The notes beneath the pieces were generated by a model. It was given only the letters and a program-made list of their open reading frames with translations. It did not search any database and was not told the origin of the DNA. From Bacteroidales bacterium (GTDB taxonomy: Bacteria; Bacteroidota; Bacteroidia; Bacteroidales; PUMT01): a stretch of DNA of 10,508 nt. The DNA is taken from NCBI GenBank assembly GCA_007119075.1, contig SKQJ01000113.1, positions 1 to 10,508 of the forward strand, written 5' to 3'. A program made the position numbers and the translations under genes. How positions within the stretch are numbered: the stretch's first letter is position 1; each line of letters opens with the position of its first letter. Below, piece after piece: positions 7,414 through 10,508 of this stretch.

Positions 7414-7415
7414 TG
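7384..7415 (+). repeat. 8-bp perfect stem with 16-nt loop upstream of the activation-domain gene
   Basis: CAGGTTTA at 7384-7391 is the exact reverse complement of TAAACCTG at 7408-7415. It ends about 75 bp before the start codon at 7490, so it could lie in the promoter region or the leader. Its right half overlaps the right arm of the 13-bp inverted repeat, making alternative pairings possible. Confidence 0.35.
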
Positions 7416-7461
7416 CAAATAGTTTATATTATAATGGTTACTGGCATTTAATTTGATTTAG

Positions 7462-7469
7462 TATTTTTA
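7462..7469 (+). promoter_or_regulatory. Near-match to the Bacteroidota -7 element
   Basis: TATTTTTA differs from TAnnTTTG only in the last base and lies 20 bp before the start at 7490, inside an AT-rich run beginning near 7418. There is no clear -33 TTG at the expected distance, so this is a weak call. A purine run AGGAAA at 7473-7478 follows, a poor Shine-Dalgarno match. Confidence 0.25.
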
Positions 7470-7489
7470 CACAGGAAACAAAAACCTCA

Positions 7490-8212
7490 ATGGAAGTTTT
7501 TACAATAGAAATACAAGCCGAAGAAATCGCTCTGGACAAGGGAATTATAGCCGAACTGGCGGGGGTTAACCCTGAGAATATACCTGAACCTTACAATTCC
7601 ATTATCCTGCGAGAGCTTGATCAAACAGTCAATTATAACAACATCCGCGGAGGTTTTGTTATTTCGGAAAACATCCACCTTCTTCCTGACGAAGGGGTTT
7701 TTAAGTTCAATGATCTTGTTTTCAATGCAGGGAGCAAAATAGTAAATTATCTTGCCGGATCTGAAAAACTTGCATTTTTCGCTTGCACGGCAGGAGAAGA
7801 GGTGACCCTGCGGTCCCGGCAGTTGATGAAAACCGGATATATGGTCGAGGGTTATATAGTTGATTCCATCGGATCATTGCTTGTGGAAGGAGCGGCCGAC
7901 ATTGTTATGGAAAAGCTTAAAAATGAGATCGGCCCGGAAGGTCTGAACATAACAAACCGTTACAGTCCCGGCCACTGTGACTGGCGCCTGGATCAGCAGA
8001 AAAAGTTGTTCAGCCTTTTCCCGGAAGAATTTTGCGGGATCCGGTTGTCTGAAAGCTCGCTCATGATCCCTCTCAAATCTCTCAGCGGTGTAATAGGAAT
8101 AGGCACGGAAGTTAATCTCAATGGGTTCCTGTGCGATGAATGCGACCTGATGAACTGTATTTACAGGGAAGTTTACACTCTTAGAAGGTCCCGTTATTCG
8201 TCGAATAAATAA
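7490..8212 (+). CDS. Stand-alone methionine-synthase-type activation domain protein (AdoMet-binding)
   Basis: This 240-residue protein corresponds to the C-terminal activation module of cobalamin-dependent methionine synthase (MetH), which remethylates oxidised cobalamin with S-adenosylmethionine. The diagnostic stretch is RYSPGHCDW at 157-165, equivalent to the AdoMet-binding RxxPGYxxxP of MetH, followed by QQKKLFSLFP and by SSLMIPLKSLSGVIGIG near 190-206. Residues 1-60 carry a family-like lead-in (ILRELDQTVNYNNIRGG) and the middle an FACTAGEEVTLRSR segment. It ends with Cys215, Cys218 and Cys223 (CDECDLMNC), a possible metal or cluster site not present in E. coli MetH. Separate activation proteins are known, for example beside the split MetH of Thermotoga maritima. 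Its targets may be the corrinoid protein at 4721 or a MetH elsewhere that lacks this domain. It lies 584 bp after the ASKHA activator, so it is probably a separate transcript. The rhamnosidase gene converges on it 76 bp downstream with no strong terminator between. Confidence 0.85.
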   Translation: MEVFTIEIQAEEIALDKGIIAELAGVNPENIPEPYNSIILRELDQTVNYNNIRGGFVISENIHLLPDEGVFKFNDLVFNAGSKIVNYLAGSEKLAFFACTAGEEVTLRSRQLMKTGYMVEGYIVDSIGSLLVEGAADIVMEKLKNEIGPEGLNITNRYSPGHCDWRLDQQKKLFSLFPEEFCGIRLSESSLMIPLKSLSGVIGIGTEVNLNGFLCDECDLMNCIYREVYTLRRSRYSSNK

Positions 8213-8288
8213 GAGTATTTTTACCTGTCTTGCTTAGTTTAATCTGAAAGTTCCCTGCTTTGAAATCCACTGTCTAAGCCGATGTAAT

Positions 8289-10508
8289 TCACTTGATTTC
8301 CAGGCGATATTTGCCAGCCTCCAGATTATCAATTAAAATATAGCCATCCTTAACTTCTGCCGGAATTTCTTCACCATTAACACTAAATGTAAATTCAGAT
8401 GTTTCAGGCGCAGGAAGAATCACTGATGCCGTGGTATTTGCAGGTATAACTATTTCCACAGTAAAACCTGCGCAGGCATTTGGCCGGTCAAATTTCACAT
8501 ACACATCGCCCCTGATCGAGGGACTTACTATTTCGGCACTTTCAAGATTGCCCGTACGGGGCCTGATCAGTATTTTCCCGAAACCCGGCTCAAGGGGCTC
8601 TATGCCAAATATCCTGCGGGTTATGATATAGGCCGGTGAAGCCCCCCATGCATGGTTCCATGTCATATTGTTCTTGTACCTGATGTCCCAGGCCTCGGAG
8701 GTAACGGTAGTCCCGAACCTGATCATATTCATCCAGCTCCGGCTGCTTTCGGATGTAAGGAGTTCCAGGGCATAATCTTCTGCGCCAACCTCATAAAGGG
8801 CATCAAACAGGTAAGGAGCGCCGTAGGGGCTGCAGGCCATTCCCCTTGATTTCAGGAATTCCCTTAACCGGGGATAATTCTCTTTCGGGGCAAGTCCGAA
8901 TGCAACGGGGAACATATTGGCGTGCAGCGAGCTGTGGTCAGCTCCCTCGCCGTCCCTGTACACTCCGGTCTCCCTGTCAAGCAGTATATCATTGAATGAT
9001 TTCCTGACCAGCGCCGACCTTTCCCTGAAAAAACCGGCATCCTCATTCTTTCCGAGAGCTCCCGCAATCTTTTCCATTAGAACCAGGTTACGGTAGTGAA
9101 AGGCATTTACTACCGTATTTATATCGGAAAAAACAAACCCGTCGGTTTCGCCTTCCGCCCTGGCGCTTCCAAACCATCCCGGCCGTGGTTCCTCGTTCGC
9201 CGGGGTGCCCTGCGGCCAGTCCACTATATCCCTGAATGCCGTCCCTTCATAATGGATGCTTTTAAGAAAATCTTCCGTCGCCAGTCCCGTCCTCGTGCTG
9301 ATGAGTCCGTCTTCCCTGGCGAGGGGAAGCAGGGTCTTTTTCCTGATCTCATCATAATATTGTTCCAGAAACCGGTCATCGCCGGTGGCCATGTAATCGG
9401 CCCATGCCATAAGCACGATATGCAGGTGCCATTCGGTGGGCCAGCTTGGATTATATATCAGGAAGGCATTTGTGTACCGCTGGATGGCAAATTCTCGATC
9501 GACTGCATAGTGGCTTATCTGCTGTATATATGCGTCCGCCTCATAAGGCATCCGCTCCCGGGTGCCGTCAATATACAACCCAAGGAACGGGGTTACCTTG
9601 AGGGTGTGTTTGCAAAGATCCCATATCCGGTTCAGGTTGCTGTCTGAAGAGCTGAAAAATGAAGCATCGTTGTCAAAATGGTAAAGAAGGGCATGCTGCC
9701 TTACCTGGCCGGTATCCATTTCCCCCTTCCATCCTTCGATTTCGGCGTACCTGAAGGCGGTGACCTCCGGCATGTGCTCAGCCAGGACCTGGCTGTTGGG
9801 GTAATTGGAGTACTGGCGGGGCAGCTCGACCAGGTATTCATTTCTTCCCGGTTCCAGCGGAAGCTTCACTTTTTTATAGGTTATAGATCCCCCCGGCTGC
9901 CTGTCGACCGCCCCGTGATCCAGTGATTTTTCCCCAAGATGGATTACAAGGGAATCGCCGGATTCTATCTCCATGTTGCCGGTTCTGACTATCAGGGTAC
10001 CGAAGGCAGCCTTGTCAAAAACTATAAAATGGTTGCCGGCATCATTTTCTGCTACCGAAACCGGGGCTATATCCTGATACCTGAGATGATGCCTGTTCTC
10101 GAACACATGATGGGTTCCGTCATCCGATTCGATAGGCACCCACCGGCTCTCCCCGGGCCATTTTAGTCCGCCGGGCTCAAACTCCCCGGTACGGAACTTC
10201 TGAATGTCGCTCCAGTTGCCGGCCCTGCCATTATGATCCCACGTACGCACCTTCCACCAGTAGCTTGAGAAAGGCTCAAGCGGTCTTCCGCCGTAAGGTA
10301 TGCTGACAGAACGGCCCGAAACGGTTTTCCCGGAATTCCATACATCTGCGTTTCCGCGCCGGGCATCCTCTTCGGTCGAGGCTACCATAATCTGCCAGGC
10401 AGTCTGGCGGGCGCCCTGCCTGTCATCTTCGATGATCCAGCTAAACCGGGGCTCAGGATTGGTGATTGCCGCCATTTCAGGAGTCAGCAGCAGGTCGGTC
10501 ATCAGTCC
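8289..10508 (-). CDS. GH78 alpha-L-rhamnosidase, start outside window
   Basis: About 739 residues are visible on the minus strand; the frame stays open to the right edge, and the Met codon at 10502 sits in family-like sequence (PRFSWII follows), so the true start with signal peptide is beyond the window. Numbering from that Met: residues about 1-100 are an N-terminal beta-sandwich domain (FSSYWWKVRTWD), 100-270 further beta-rich domains, 280-630 the alpha/alpha barrel, and the rest the C-terminal beta domain (GFGKILIRP onward). Catalytic-region residues are Asp312, Glu316 and Asp323 in DGTRERMPYEAD and Glu603 in SEAWDIRY, followed by NMTWNHAWGASP near 611-622. The enzyme releases terminal alpha-L-rhamnose from pectic or other glycans, probably in the periplasm. 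The first motif is one residue shorter than the usual D-x4-E spacing. No SusC/SusD pair or regulator is visible, so any polysaccharide locus must extend to the right. Confidence 0.9.
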   Translation of the reverse strand, partial: GLMTDLLLTPEMAAITNPEPRFSWIIEDDRQGARQTAWQIMVASTEEDARRGNADVWNSGKTVSGRSVSIPYGGRPLEPFSSYWWKVRTWDHNGRAGNWSDIQKFRTGEFEPGGLKWPGESRWVPIESDDGTHHVFENRHHLRYQDIAPVSVAENDAGNHFIVFDKAAFGTLIVRTGNMEIESGDSLVIHLGEKSLDHGAVDRQPGGSITYKKVKLPLEPGRNEYLVELPRQYSNYPNSQVLAEHMPEVTAFRYAEIEGWKGEMDTGQVRQHALLYHFDNDASFFSSSDSNLNRIWDLCKHTLKVTPFLGLYIDGTRERMPYEADAYIQQISHYAVDREFAIQRYTNAFLIYNPSWPTEWHLHIVLMAWADYMATGDDRFLEQYYDEIRKKTLLPLAREDGLISTRTGLATEDFLKSIHYEGTAFRDIVDWPQGTPANEEPRPGWFGSARAEGETDGFVFSDINTVVNAFHYRNLVLMEKIAGALGKNEDAGFFRERSALVRKSFNDILLDRETGVYRDGEGADHSSLHANMFPVAFGLAPKENYPRLREFLKSRGMACSPYGAPYLFDALYEVGAEDYALELLTSESSRSWMNMIRFGTTVTSEAWDIRYKNNMTWNHAWGASPAYIITRRIFGIEPLEPGFGKILIRPRTGNLESAEIVSPSIRGDVYVKFDRPNACAGFTVEIVIPANTTASVILPAPETSEFTFSVNGEEIPAEVKDGYILIDNLEAGKYRLEIK

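Larger units (their letters stand above)
6906..7489. other. 584-bp non-coding stretch rich in hairpins
   Basis: No convincing gene is visible on either strand; an 81-codon frame at 6980-7225 (+) has no family look and no start signal. Local inverted repeats include AGGCCTG 7005-7011 with CAGGCCT 7024-7030, and CCGGAT 7057-7062 with ATCCGG 7080-7085. An 8-mer, ATCAAGCC, is tandemly duplicated at 7362-7369 and 7370-7377. I found no match to the core of a cobalamin riboswitch or SAM riboswitch, although either would suit the neighbouring genes. The gap is large for a set of genes in the same pathway on the same strand; it may hold a small RNA, a degenerate mobile element, or the site of a lost gene. 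Confidence 0.6.

Noticed and set aside
7222..7489. Cobalamin or SAM riboswitch before the activation-domain gene
   Set aside because: Biologically expected, but the cobalamin GCCACTG-type core and the SAM-I core are not found; phrases such as GCCGGTGACC are only superficial matches.
8232..8279. GCTTAG/CTAAGC pair between the convergent genes as a bidirectional terminator
   Set aside because: Only 6 bp with a 36-nt loop and no flanking A or T tracts.
9096..9647. 183-codon plus-strand frame
   Set aside because: It is antisense to the catalytic region of the GH78 gene, whose motifs fix the coding strand.

Overview
The window looks like a chromosomal segment of an anaerobic member of the Bacteroidota. 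Reasons: the genes lack strong Shine-Dalgarno sequences, a TAnnTTTG-type -7 promoter element sits before one gene, a lipoprotein signal and a GH78 rhamnosidase of the kind these glycan degraders carry are present, and an M14 peptidase has the C-terminal layout I associate with this phylum. Assignment below phylum is not possible from this sequence alone.

Layout. (1) 3-1955 (+): the C-terminal ~650 residues of an M14-family zinc carboxypeptidase with a glutamine-amidotransferase-like C-terminal region; its start lies left of the window. (2) 1956-2179: a non-coding gap with a GC hairpin and an imperfect 33-bp direct repeat. (3) 2180-3196 (+): an exported YdjC/ChbG-type carbohydrate deacetylase-like lipoprotein. 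(4) 3268-4662 (+): an unusually long bile acid:sodium symporter (BASS) family transporter, preceded by a good -7 element. (5) 4666-4703: a three-tier hairpin in the spacer before the corrinoid gene. (6) 4721-5392 and 5400-6905 (+): a stand-alone corrinoid (B12-binding) protein and, 7 bp later, a ferredoxin-ASKHA reductive activator of corrinoid proteins. (7) 6906-7489: a 584-bp non-coding stretch with several hairpins, a 13-bp inverted repeat 261 bp wide, and a minus-strand intrinsic terminator with no obvious minus-strand gene. (8) 7490-8212 (+): a stand-alone methionine-synthase-type activation domain (AdoMet-binding). (9) 8289-10508 (-): a GH78 alpha-L-rhamnosidase, convergent with gene 8 and cut by the right edge.

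The most interesting part is 4721-8212: a corrinoid methyl carrier together with two different kinds of reactivation protein (ATP/ferredoxin-type ASKHA and AdoMet-type MetH activation domain), but no methyltransferase that would load or unload the carrier. The partner enzymes must be encoded elsewhere, or the set serves a split methionine synthase or another methyl-transfer pathway. The flanking peptidase, deacetylase and rhamnosidase are ordinary degradative functions and probably unrelated to it.
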